A DNA stretch of 64,000 bases from Candidatus Limnocylindrales bacterium. GTDB lineage: Bacteria; Moduliflexota; Moduliflexia; Moduliflexales; JAUQPW01. Of this stretch, positions 8,132 to 16,426 are shown piece after piece. Where the stretch lies: NCBI GenBank assembly GCA_035559535.1, contig DATMBG010000017.1, positions 1 through 64,000 of the forward strand. Reading direction: 5' to 3'. Positions within the stretch are counted from its first letter, which is position 1, and each line of letters opens with the position of its first letter. The position numbers and the translations under genes were made by a program. Below the pieces are notes generated by a model. The model ran no database searches. It worked only from the letters and a program-made list of their open reading frames with translations, and was not told where the DNA came from.

Positions 8132-9781
8132 ATGGAAAAGCCCTGGTTAGCCCATTATCCAGAAGATGTACTTCAAACAATCTCCTATCCGGAGGAATCC
8201 CTTTATCAAATTCTTCATCGTTCTGCTCAGAAATATCCCGATCATCCGGCGATTATTTTCTTTGGGAACCGGATAACCTATCGGGAATTGCTTGAGCAGG
8301 TAGATCGCCTGGCGACAGCTCTCCATAAGCAAGGGGTTCAAAAACAGGATCGGATAGCTCTCTTCTTACCTAACTGTCCACAAAGTGTTATCGCTTACTA
8401 TGCGGCCCTCCGACTGGGAGCCATTGTGGTTCAGGTTAATCCCCTTTACGTGGAAAGGGAATTGAAATATCAATTGGAAGATGCCGGGGTGGAGGTTTTG
8501 ATTGCCCTGGATTTACTTTACCCAAAAATCCGTAATATTCGAGAAACAGTCCCTCTCAGGCAGGTTATTCTAACAAGTATCAAAGACTATCTTCCTTTTC
8601 CCTTAAATCGGCTTTATACTCTCAAACAGTTTAAAGATCGAAATCGAGTTAAGATTCGTAAAGAGGAAGAAGTCCTCTATTTGACAGAGCTTATCAGAGA
8701 GCATCCTTCGGCACCTCCCAATATAGAAGTAAAACCGCAGGATATAGCCCTTTTACAATATACGGGAGGAACCACAGGAACTTCCAAAGGAGTTATCCTG
8801 ACCCATCGAAATCTTGTAGTTAATGCCGTTCAGTGCAGGAACGGGCTTCCCAAGCTTCGAGACGGAGAGGAAACAGTTTTGGCAGTTCTCCCTTTCTTTC
8901 ATGTTTTTGGAATGACGGTTGCCATGAATTTAGCTATTTATGCAGGATTTTCCATGATTCTCCTTCCGCGTTTTGAAGTGGTCAGGGTTCTTAAAGCCAT
9001 CGATAAGTATAAACCGACCTTCTTTCCAGGAGTTCCAACCATGTATGTGGCCATCAATAATTATCCAAAACTGCATCGCTATGACCTCTCCTCCCTCAAG
9101 TTTTGTTTAAGTGGAGCGGCCCCTCTTCCTTTAGAGGTTATGGAACGATTTGAAGCGATTACTGGGAGTCGGATCGTAGAAGGCTATGGATTGACCGAAG
9201 CATCTCCCGTTACACACTGTAATCCGGTTTGGGGACTCAGGAAGCCGGGGAGTATTGGATTTCCTTTTCCCGATACCGAGGCAAAGGTAGTAGATCCTGA
9301 TACAGGGGCTGACCTGCCCGTCGGTGAAATCGGCGAATTGGTTATCCGGGGGCCTCAAGTTATGCAGGGTTACTGGCATCGGGATCAGGAAACGGAAAGT
9401 ACTTTAAAGGAGGGATGGCTTTTTACAGGTGATCTGGCTAAAATGGATGAAGATGGATATTTTTATATTATAGATCGAAAAAAGGACCTGATTATTGCAA
9501 GCGGCTTCAACGTCTATCCCCGAGAGGTAGAAGAAGTGCTCTATGAACATCCCAAAATTCTGGAAGCCGCCGTGATCGGAATTCCAGATCCGTATCGTGG
9601 AGAAACCGTTAAAGCCTTTGTTGTTCTTAAAAAAGATCAAAAGGCCACAGAGGAGGAAATCCTGGATTTCTGTCGAAAAAATTTAGCGGCCTATAAAGTT
9701 CCTACTCAGATAGAATTTAAAGATCAGCTACCCAAAACCTTGGTGGGGAAGGTATTACGCAGGATGTTAAGGGAAGGATAA
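8132..9781 (+). CDS. fadD: Long-chain fatty-acid--CoA ligase (AMP-forming)
   Basis: This is a 549-residue member of the ANL adenylate-forming superfamily. It activates a carboxylic acid with ATP, then transfers it to CoA, feeding beta-oxidation or lipid synthesis at the inner membrane face. The P-loop YTGGTTGTSKGVILTHRN (near residue 209), the GYGLTEASPV motif, the FTGDLAKMDEDGYF hinge and the C-terminal GKVLRR with the catalytic Lys are all present. The fatty-acyl linker motif (VDRLAT..., HVFGM) favours medium or long chains over acetate. The ribosome site is weak (AAAGGTG, 11 nt upstream). It is monocistronic, with its own promoter candidate. The exact chain length is not determinable by eye. 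Confidence 0.93.
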   Translation: MEKPWLAHYPEDVLQTISYPEESLYQILHRSAQKYPDHPAIIFFGNRITYRELLEQVDRLATALHKQGVQKQDRIALFLPNCPQSVIAYYAALRLGAIVVQVNPLYVERELKYQLEDAGVEVLIALDLLYPKIRNIRETVPLRQVILTSIKDYLPFPLNRLYTLKQFKDRNRVKIRKEEEVLYLTELIREHPSAPPNIEVKPQDIALLQYTGGTTGTSKGVILTHRNLVVNAVQCRNGLPKLRDGEETVLAVLPFFHVFGMTVAMNLAIYAGFSMILLPRFEVVRVLKAIDKYKPTFFPGVPTMYVAINNYPKLHRYDLSSLKFCLSGAAPLPLEVMERFEAITGSRIVEGYGLTEASPVTHCNPVWGLRKPGSIGFPFPDTEAKVVDPDTGADLPVGEIGELVIRGPQVMQGYWHRDQETESTLKEGWLFTGDLAKMDEDGYFYIIDRKKDLIIASGFNVYPREVEEVLYEHPKILEAAVIGIPDPYRGETVKAFVVLKKDQKATEEEILDFCRKNLAAYKVPTQIEFKDQLPKTLVGKVLRRMLREG

Positions 9782-9958
9782 ACCTGGTTCCTACCCTCTA
9801 CAGAGGGTTGAAGGAGAAGCAGACAGAAAGGTTAACCGACGTTGTGGAAGAGAGTAGGGACTTTTTTCTTGACTTTTGTTTTTAAACAGGGGATATTTAT
9901 TTTCTTAAACTCATAAAGGCCATCGATAAAATTTTAAACAAGAAGGAGGAGGTAAAGG

Positions 9959-10345
9959 ATGGTAACCCCACATGATATAGAAATTTATCTGGATGACAGT
10001 GGGTTCCCTTTTGAAAGAATCAGTGAAGGGGTTTGGCGTGTAGAATCCCCTGCCAACAAAGTAACCAATATTATTATGAGCGTGGTGGAACCCATTTTGG
10101 TTCTACGAATCAAACTCATGCAGGTGCCGGAAAAAAATCGAGAACAGTTTTATGAACATCTTCTTAAGCTTAACGCAAAGGACATACCTCATGGAGCTTT
10201 TGGAGTGGAAGACGGCCAGGTTGTTTTGATTGATTCACTTCAAATGGAAAATCTGGACCGTAATGAACTTCAGGCATCCATAGAATCCCTCGCTTTTACG
10301 GTAGCTCAATACTATAACGAGCTGAAAGAATATTGTGAGAAGTAG
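9959..10345 (+). CDS. YbjN/CesT-like small protein (type III chaperone fold)
   Basis: A 128-residue acidic protein resembling the YbjN/CesT-like group, small alpha/beta proteins with the type III secretion chaperone fold. Features are the N-terminal IEIYLDDSGFPFERISEGVW, a beta strand rich in I/V, and a C-terminal helix (ESLAFTVAQYYNELKEY). Such proteins occur next to PspA in several phyla; a chaperone or partner-binding role is inferred. The ribosome site GGAGGAGGT is excellent. It starts a four-gene run with pspA, the HPt-like gene and the receiver-PP2C gene (gaps 73, 10 and 5 nt). It has no signal peptide. Confidence 0.7.
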   Translation: MVTPHDIEIYLDDSGFPFERISEGVWRVESPANKVTNIIMSVVEPILVLRIKLMQVPEKNREQFYEHLLKLNAKDIPHGAFGVEDGQVVLIDSLQMENLDRNELQASIESLAFTVAQYYNELKEYCEK

Positions 10346-10418
10346 ACTTAAATCAAAAAGATAATGGGAAAGAGGCGAGTTCTAGATTCTTACCTGCTTA
10401 AAGGGAGGAGAAAAGGAT

Positions 10419-11111
10419 ATGGGAATTTTTAAAAGAATGGCTGACATTCTTAAGTCCAACATAAATGATTTGATCAGCAAAGCAGAAGATCCGGCTAAGA
10501 TGTTGGATCAAATCATCCTGGAGATGCAAGAGCAATTGAGGGATGCTAAAATTCAGGTTGCTAAAGCAATTGCCGATGAAAAAAGGCTCAAACAACAGCT
10601 GGATCAAAATCTTGCCCAGGCTCAGAACTGGGAGAGCAAAGCAGTTCTGGCGCTGCAGAAAGGGGATGAGGAACTGGCCAGAGAGGCTTTGAAACGAAAG
10701 AAAAGCTATGCAGACATTGCGACGACCCTGGAGCCTCAGTGGAAAGATCAAAATGAAGTGGTGAACAAGCTGAAAGAGAGTCTCCGAGCCCTGGAAGCCA
10801 AAATCGATGAGGCCAGAAGAAAAAAAGAAGTGCTTATTGCTCGTCAGAAGAGGGCCGAAGCCCAGAAGAAAATTCAAGAGGTCATGATAGGTATGTCGGA
10901 TACCAGTGCCTTTGATAACTTTGCTCGAATGGAACGGAAAGTTGAGGAAATGGAAGCCCAGGCGGCGGCTGCCGTAGAACTCAGTACCAATACCCTGGAA
11001 GATAAGTTTAAGGCTTTGGAATCCGATGCTGGTGTCGATGCTGAATTGGAGGCTTTGAAGGCGAAGTTAGCCCTCAAGGGAAATACCGAATCAAACCCAA
11101 AAGCCTCTTAA
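10419..11111 (+). CDS. pspA: PspA/IM30 (Vipp1) family membrane-stress protein
   Basis: This 230-residue almost all-helical coiled-coil protein starts with the PspA signature MGIFKRMADILKSNINDLIS, an amphipathic helix that binds stressed inner membranes. Long Ala/Lys/Glu-rich coiled coil covers about 25-185 (EDPAKMLDQIILEMQEQL). It forms ESCRT-III-like rings that protect the membrane and proton-motive force. No pspF, pspB or pspC is nearby and no sigma-54 -24/-12 element was seen upstream. Regulation is therefore probably not of the E. coli type. The co-transcribed partner-switch-like genes downstream suggest a different stress input. Confidence 0.93.
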   Translation: MGIFKRMADILKSNINDLISKAEDPAKMLDQIILEMQEQLRDAKIQVAKAIADEKRLKQQLDQNLAQAQNWESKAVLALQKGDEELAREALKRKKSYADIATTLEPQWKDQNEVVNKLKESLRALEAKIDEARRKKEVLIARQKRAEAQKKIQEVMIGMSDTSAFDNFARMERKVEEMEAQAAAAVELSTNTLEDKFKALESDAGVDAELEALKAKLALKGNTESNPKAS

Positions 11112-11121
11112 TGGGATTATA

Positions 11122-11883
11122 ATGAACAAAAAGCTGGATAAAGCCCTGTTTATAAACCATTTTAGAGAAGAAACGACCCGCTACATTCATCAGATCTGTC
11201 AGTGGCTCCTTCAACTCGAGAACGATCCCGACAATAACAGGCTTGTCAGCGATGTAGTTCGAGAAATTCGTAGTCTTAAGGGCGCTGCCCGATTATTAGG
11301 TTACTATGATATTAGCTCTTTAGCCCAGAAAATCGAAGAAATTGTGGTGGCCGTACAGGTTAAAAGACTGAATTTAAACCGCTCGGTTATGACGGTTCTG
11401 GTATACGCCTTAAGCATATTAGATGATCTTATCGAAGGGATTTACCAGGGTATTTCCAAAACACTTGATCTCAACGCCATCCATCGTCTTATCGATACGC
11501 TCCTGACCAAACGGGAAATCGATATAACTTACCTTTCGAAAATCGGCGGAAACTTTAAACTATCTTTCAGTAAACCCATGAGTCCATCCCTGCAATCCCA
11601 AACAGAAGTCACAAATCGACCTCCAGTACTCTCTCAACCTTCTGTACAGACCTCTGTACAGACCTCATCCCAACCTTCCGTATCGGTTTCAGATTTTATC
11701 CCCATTCAGGTAAATGATCTCTATGCGATCCTGGGCCTGGCCCAGAAGTTAGTGACTTTGACCCAGACTCTCAATAAGGACCACGAAGAAGCGCTTCAAC
11801 TGAGTCAGGCTCTACAGAATCAAATTCTACAGATTCGCCGACGCATGGAAGAATATAAAGAAAGCGGCGGGAATCGAGTCTAG
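11122..11883 (+). CDS. HPt-like domain protein lacking the phospho-histidine
   Basis: The N-terminal 110 residues form an HPt-type helical bundle like the P1 domain of CheA. The core motif normally reads H-S/T-L/I-K-G-A/S, but here it is IRSLKGAARLLG: the phospho-accepting His is Arg50. A Ser/Thr/Gln/Pro-rich linker follows (about 155-190) with a short repeat SVQTSVQTS. A C-terminal coiled-coil segment follows (about 195-250), with heptads such as LYAILGLAQKLVTLTQTLN. There is no kinase ATPase domain. It is 10 nt after pspA and 5 nt before the receiver-phosphatase gene. A docking or scaffold role for the neighbouring receiver is inferred; phosphotransfer through this site should be impossible. 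Confidence 0.75.
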   Translation: MNKKLDKALFINHFREETTRYIHQICQWLLQLENDPDNNRLVSDVVREIRSLKGAARLLGYYDISSLAQKIEEIVVAVQVKRLNLNRSVMTVLVYALSILDDLIEGIYQGISKTLDLNAIHRLIDTLLTKREIDITYLSKIGGNFKLSFSKPMSPSLQSQTEVTNRPPVLSQPSVQTSVQTSSQPSVSVSDFIPIQVNDLYAILGLAQKLVTLTQTLNKDHEEALQLSQALQNQILQIRRRMEEYKESGGNRV

Positions 11884-11888
11884 AGATT

Positions 11889-13556
11889 ATGAATACCAAA
11901 AAGGTTTTAGTTGTCGATGATAGCCTGATTGTCAAGGAGATCCTGACCTATTTGCTGACCGATCTGGGTTGTGAAGTCATTACTGCACAGGACGGGATTG
12001 AAGCCATTGAAAAGGTCTACCAGGAAAGCCCAGACCTCATTTTACTGGATGTTATGATGCCTCACATGAATGGTTATCAGGTTTGCCGATTGCTGAAAGA
12101 TGATAAAGATACCCGCCATATTCCCGTCGTATTTCTCACAGCCCAGGATCAACCCGCAGACCGATACTGGGGATTTATGGCCGGAGCCGATGAATATCTC
12201 ATCAAGGATCTGGAACACGAAAACCTCATCGAGCGGATCGAGAGTATTCTGAAACAGGTAGATACGACCGAGGAGCGGGCTCTCCGAAAGAAACCCCGTC
12301 AGGTAACCTCTGTGGATATTCTCTCTCAGGTAAATAATTTACTGGACCGTAAACTCTATCAGTCTACCATTGTAAACGAAATCAACCAGCTCGCCGTTTC
12401 CATGCAGAATTTTGAGGAGACTTTGAAATCTGTCTTTCAACTGTTAAGTCGAATTATACAATTTCAGATCGGCGTGGTTTCCATCATCGGACCTGATCTT
12501 CAAAAAATTTACCTCTACGTCCAGGATACTCTCCATCCTTCTTTATTAAATCAAATAAGTGCCTTGTTCCAGGAAGATAGTAAAAGTAAACAAACTTTCC
12601 TGGAGTTAAAAGGTCGTATTACAGAAACCTCATCACTTCGGACCCTTGCCAGCTATTGCAAAGTTCCCCTCATCAGTAAAGGGGGTCAGATTGGAAGTAT
12701 TCTGCTCGGGGATTCCAAGACGGGGAAGTTACTGGAGGAAGATCAGAACATTCTCAAAATAGCAGCCAAAGAAGCCGCGGTGGTGATCGATAATGCCCGA
12801 CTCTATGATTACAATGCGCAACTTTACATGGACCTGGAAAAAGAAATCCAGCAAATTTCCAGTATTCAAAGATCCCTCCTTCCCCATACCAACCCCCTGG
12901 AGCAATGGGTTGAGATCCAGTCTGTCATGATCCCTGCCCGTGAGGTTGGAGGGGATTATTATGATTACTTCCTCTTAAACGATCACAAACTGGCTATTAC
13001 CATTGGAGATGTCACAGGAAAAGGAGCACCGGCCTCTCTGCTGATGGCCATGGTGAAAACCGCTCTTCAGGTTAAAGTCAGTATAACTTCTGAACTTCCG
13101 GAACTACTCTCCTTTCTCAATGCATTTGTCCGGGATCAACGGGCAGGCCAGTATATGACCTTATTTTTTGGAATTCTGGATTTATCCCACCAGGTTTTCA
13201 CTTACGTGAATGCGGGTCATAACTTTCCGTATTTAGTCTCTCCATCAACTCAGAAACTCCAATTCCTGGAATCCAGCTTTCTACCCCTGGGACTCGAAAA
13301 GTCCGGTAAATATAGGGTTTCTAAACAGAAGATAAACCCGGAGGATTTTCTATTCTTTTATACCGACGGAATCGTGGAAGCCATGGATGAAAACAGGGAG
13401 TTATTCGGCTATGAACGGCTGGAAGAGATTCTTCTGAAGAACTGTCGGTTATCTTTAGAAGAGATTAAGCAACACGTCCTGGAAGGTGTTCAGGCTTTCT
13501 GTGGAACTGCACCTGTGGGGGATGACAGGACTTTGGTTTTGGTAAGATGCAAATAA
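11889..13556 (+). CDS. Receiver-GAF-PP2C (RsbU/SpoIIE-type) phosphatase
   Basis: A 555-residue regulator. The CheY-like receiver (1-125) has the acidic pair VVDDS, phospho-acceptor Asp54 in LLDVMMP, Thr in FLTAQ and Lys in YLIKDL, so it looks functional. A GAF-like sensor domain (about 165-310) follows. The C-terminal PPM/PP2C SpoIIE phosphatase (about 330-555) has EVGGDYYDYF, IGDVTGKGAPASLLMAM, YVNAGHNFPYL, FFYTDGIVEA and the final DDRTLVLVR. Such proteins dephosphorylate anti-sigma antagonists in partner-switching pathways. No STAS or HPK-type anti-sigma gene is in the window, so the target must be elsewhere. It is the last gene of the pspA operon. Confidence 0.93.
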   Translation: MNTKKVLVVDDSLIVKEILTYLLTDLGCEVITAQDGIEAIEKVYQESPDLILLDVMMPHMNGYQVCRLLKDDKDTRHIPVVFLTAQDQPADRYWGFMAGADEYLIKDLEHENLIERIESILKQVDTTEERALRKKPRQVTSVDILSQVNNLLDRKLYQSTIVNEINQLAVSMQNFEETLKSVFQLLSRIIQFQIGVVSIIGPDLQKIYLYVQDTLHPSLLNQISALFQEDSKSKQTFLELKGRITETSSLRTLASYCKVPLISKGGQIGSILLGDSKTGKLLEEDQNILKIAAKEAAVVIDNARLYDYNAQLYMDLEKEIQQISSIQRSLLPHTNPLEQWVEIQSVMIPAREVGGDYYDYFLLNDHKLAITIGDVTGKGAPASLLMAMVKTALQVKVSITSELPELLSFLNAFVRDQRAGQYMTLFFGILDLSHQVFTYVNAGHNFPYLVSPSTQKLQFLESSFLPLGLEKSGKYRVSKQKINPEDFLFFYTDGIVEAMDENRELFGYERLEEILLKNCRLSLEEIKQHVLEGVQAFCGTAPVGDDRTLVLVRCK

Positions 13557-13841
13557 AGTTGTAACAGACCCTCATCCCTAGTCCTTCACCCAGGGCTTTG
13601 GGACAATGGCCTTAAGTGAAGGAAGGGGCGGTTCATGAACCGCCCGTACTAAGGTTAAAGGCGTCCTCATCCTGTCCCTCCCCCGTTTCACAGGGGAAGG
13701 GATTTTGACTGCAACGTTCCTTCCCCTGCGAAGCGGGGGAAGGTCAGAAAGGGGGCCTTAACTTAATGTCGTTGGGGCTTCGGAAGAGGGATCTGGGATA
13801 AGGGTGAACAATTCACCCTTCCTTACTTTTGATTGAATTCT
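13557..13841. repeat. Cluster of REP-like palindromes
   Basis: Three hairpins fill this spacer. There is a perfect 20-bp palindrome GGGCGGTTCATGAACCGCCC at 13626-13645. A 21-bp imperfect inverted repeat has arms 13680-13700 and 13719-13739, mostly G-T wobbles. A 21-nt palindrome AAGGGTGAA-caa-TTCACCCTT lies at about 13800-13820, 21 nt before hisB. The segment 13565-13610 resembles the CCC-GGGCTTTGGG repeat of 7.9 kb. No ORF is seen. Confidence 0.7.
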
Positions 13842-14429
13842 ATGCGGATCAGTAAAATCGAACGAAATACTTTAGAAACTCAAATAAAGGTGGAACTCAA
13901 CCTCGATGGTCGAGGAGACAGTATCATTCACACGGGTATAGGTTTCCTTGATCACATGCTAACACTGTTAGCCAGACATGGTCTCTTCGATCTTCAGATA
14001 GAAGCAAAAGGGGATTTGGAGATCGATGACCATCACACCGTAGAGGATATTGCCATTGCTCTGGGGCAGGCCTTCAAAGAAGCTCTGGGAAATAAGAAAG
14101 GCATCCATCGATACGGTCATGTCCTTCTTCCCATGGATGACGTACTCGTCCTGGTTGCCATAGATCTCAGCGGAAGACCTTACCTGGTCTTCGACGCCAG
14201 CTTCCATCGAGATAAGATCGGAGATCTGAGCACCGAAATGATTCCCCATTTCTTTTATTCTTTTACCATGAACGTACTTTGTAACCTGCACATCAAAATC
14301 TTCTATGGGGAATCCACCCACCATAAAATTGAAGGAATCTTTAAAGCCTTTGCCCGGGCTTTGCGGATGGCCTGTGAGTTTGATTCGAGGGCTATGGATG
14401 CTTTGCCTACGACTAAAGGGGTTTTATAG
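13842..14429 (+). CDS. hisB: Imidazoleglycerol-phosphate dehydratase
   Basis: This catalyses the sixth step of histidine synthesis, dehydrating imidazoleglycerol phosphate to imidazole-acetol phosphate. The two pseudo-repeated manganese-binding motifs are present: GFLDHMLTLLARHG with DDHHTVEDIAIALGQA, then ESTHHKIEGIFKAFARAL. The length of 195 residues is that of the monofunctional enzyme, without the phosphatase domain. The ATG at 13842 is preferred over an in-frame TTG at 13833, because MRISKIERNT matches the family N-terminus. No Shine-Dalgarno is evident. It is detached from other his genes. A palindrome immediately upstream might regulate it. Confidence 0.95.
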   Translation: MRISKIERNTLETQIKVELNLDGRGDSIIHTGIGFLDHMLTLLARHGLFDLQIEAKGDLEIDDHHTVEDIAIALGQAFKEALGNKKGIHRYGHVLLPMDDVLVLVAIDLSGRPYLVFDASFHRDKIGDLSTEMIPHFFYSFTMNVLCNLHIKIFYGESTHHKIEGIFKAFARALRMACEFDSRAMDALPTTKGVL

Positions 14430-14544
14430 GGGGCAGGGAAATCCATTGAGGATAAAGTAAACAATCCTTTCTTACCCCAGGCAGCCCCGGAAAGTTTCCA
14501 GGAGTGAAAAAAGAGGGATCGACCCTGTAACTGCACTTCCACGC

Positions 14545-16137
14545 TTAGGTATTCAAGCGTAAATCATCTATCCTCTTCATGGCTTCCATAAGGAGCTTGT
14601 GGGTTCCCATTTTAATTCGAGGTTCCCGGGTGAGAGGTTGAGGAATAAAATGGAAAGAGGCCTCTACCCAGGTTGCCAATTCCAGGAAAGCTTTTTCTCC
14701 TTGAAGATCTTTAACGGTGGCATCAATAATGTTTCCTTCCTTGATATAAATGTGACCTTCTTCGGTTTCTTTGGAAAACGTGAGGATACCGGTTTTTTGA
14801 GCGGCGTGAATGGTTTGAATAAGTTCTCCCAAGCCCATGGCGCTCAATTTCCCGGAAAAGCCTTTGCTGACTTCTTCACCGGCTTTAATGTTGGTTACCC
14901 GGAGACGTTGGGCCAGGAGTTTATGAAAGTAACGATTTAAGGCGGGAATTTCCTCCAGTATCTTTTCGAATTCGATTTTCTTAAGCGTGAACAGCTCCGT
15001 ATAAGTGGCCGCTTTAACGGTAGCCGAAGAAGGTTCTCCAGTAAGTAAAGACATCTCACCAAAACAATCCCCCGGTTTCAGAGTGGCCACCCGGGCTTCC
15101 CGAGTTCCCTCTTCGGTTAAAAGGATTTTAACAAAACCTTTTTTAATAATATAGAAGGTGCGACCCAATTCTCCTTCCTGGATAATGACGGCATCTTTAT
15201 CGAAGCTCTGAAGTTTGAGTTTTTGGCTGATCTTCTTTAAAGATTTACTGTCCAGGTTTTTAAAAATGTCATTGTTCTTTAGAATGAATTCCGGGGAGAT
15301 CTCTTTTTTATCAAATTCAGAGAACAAGTTTACAAGCTCAGCCGCCGTTTGATATCTCTGCCTGGGCTCTTTAGCCAGCATTTTTAAAATTATACCGTCT
15401 TTTTCAGAGGGAAACTTCTCATTGAGGGAAGAAGGTGGGAGGGGATTTCCTTCCAGAATGCTGGCCACCACCGATTTATAATCCTGTCCTTCAAAGGGTT
15501 TTCTCCCGGTCAACATCTCATAGAGGATGACGCCTAAAGAGAAAATATCCGATCGGGCATCGGGCGGATTTCCCTGGATCTGTTCTGGGGAAAGATAATA
15601 CAGGGTATTTCCTTCTTTGGGGGTAATGAGATTATAATCGAAAAAAGATCGGTGCAGCTCAAAATCAGTTATTTTAACTTTCTCTCCATTCCAATAAATA
15701 TTAAAGGGGTTAAGGAATTTATGGATAATACCCCGTTGATGAACATGTTCCAGAACTCTGCTGATCTGCAACGCAATATCTATAGCCTTCTCGATCGGAA
15801 AGGGTCTTTGGGATTTTAATTCATAAGCCAGGGTATTCCAGTCTATATCCTCCATAACGAGGTAGGCAAATTCCGTGTATTCAGTTTCTAAATAAGATTG
15901 TCTAAAGAACCTTCCCAGGTCATAGATCTTAACGATCTGGGGGTGTGAAAGCTTATCCGCCAGGATAACTCCCTGCTTAAACCCCTCTCGTATATTATCT
16001 TTATTCCGAATGATCGGCGTTATCCGTATAAGGACTTTCTCTTTAAGTACGGAATCAAATCCTCGATAAATGATGGAACGCCCCTCTTTCCGTAATTCTT
16101 CTATAAGCTTGTAGCGATCCGTTTGAGAAATGAACAT
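14545..16137 (-). CDS. Protein kinase-like (pseudokinase) + cNMP-binding + DUF4388 protein
   Basis: Three modules in 530 residues. Residues 8-270 have the Ser/Thr kinase fold with a clear C-lobe (SPEQIQG, SDIFSLGVILYEMLTG). Key catalytic residues are changed: the ATP-anchoring Lys is Arg38 (KVLIRI), the HRD triad reads His139-Lys-Phe141, and DFG reads DFE at 158-160. It is therefore probably a pseudokinase. Residues about 290-400 are a cyclic-nucleotide-binding domain with the FGEMSLLTGEPSSATVKA phosphate-binding cassette. The C-terminal 110 residues match DUF4388/PATAN (FSGKLSAMGLGELIQTIHA), common in bacterial signalling. The protein is cytoplasmic, monocistronic and has no membrane segment. 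It probably senses cAMP/cGMP or a related ligand and acts through protein contacts. Confidence 0.85.
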   Translation of the reverse strand: MFISQTDRYKLIEELRKEGRSIIYRGFDSVLKEKVLIRITPIIRNKDNIREGFKQGVILADKLSHPQIVKIYDLGRFFRQSYLETEYTEFAYLVMEDIDWNTLAYELKSQRPFPIEKAIDIALQISRVLEHVHQRGIIHKFLNPFNIYWNGEKVKITDFELHRSFFDYNLITPKEGNTLYYLSPEQIQGNPPDARSDIFSLGVILYEMLTGRKPFEGQDYKSVVASILEGNPLPPSSLNEKFPSEKDGIILKMLAKEPRQRYQTAAELVNLFSEFDKKEISPEFILKNNDIFKNLDSKSLKKISQKLKLQSFDKDAVIIQEGELGRTFYIIKKGFVKILLTEEGTREARVATLKPGDCFGEMSLLTGEPSSATVKAATYTELFTLKKIEFEKILEEIPALNRYFHKLLAQRLRVTNIKAGEEVSKGFSGKLSAMGLGELIQTIHAAQKTGILTFSKETEEGHIYIKEGNIIDATVKDLQGEKAFLELATWVEASFHFIPQPLTREPRIKMGTHKLLMEAMKRIDDLRLNT

Positions 16138-16426
16138 AAAGACTCTCTTTGATTCTATGCCATCCCTTTAATTAATTCTTTAATTAATTCCGGATTTTAA
16201 ACCGGGGATCTCAAATATTCAACAAAAAGATATAACTTCTCTCGACAGGAGGATATTTTTTCAATTTATTTTGAAAGCGTCAAGGGAAATTTTAGGCAGG
16301 TATTCGGAGAAGCGTGGTGTTAAACTCTGGAGCTTTGGTAACAGGCAGGCAGTCCCGGTGATTTTGATCTCCCTTAACAGTCTCGTAGTAGTGACTTGTT
16401 TCTAGCCTTCTTAAAGACATGTATTC
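16138..16426. other. Spacer with tandem 12-mers
   Basis: This lies between the divergent pseudokinase leader and the end of the transporter gene. Two exact copies of TTTAATTAATTC sit at 16167-16190. A TTGACG element on the minus strand could be a -35 for the pseudokinase, but its -10 is poor. No ORF is seen. Confidence 0.4.

Noticed and set aside
9840-9958. Sigma-54 promoter for the pspA operon
   Set aside because: No -24/-12 GG-N10-GC element could be found in the upstream sequence.
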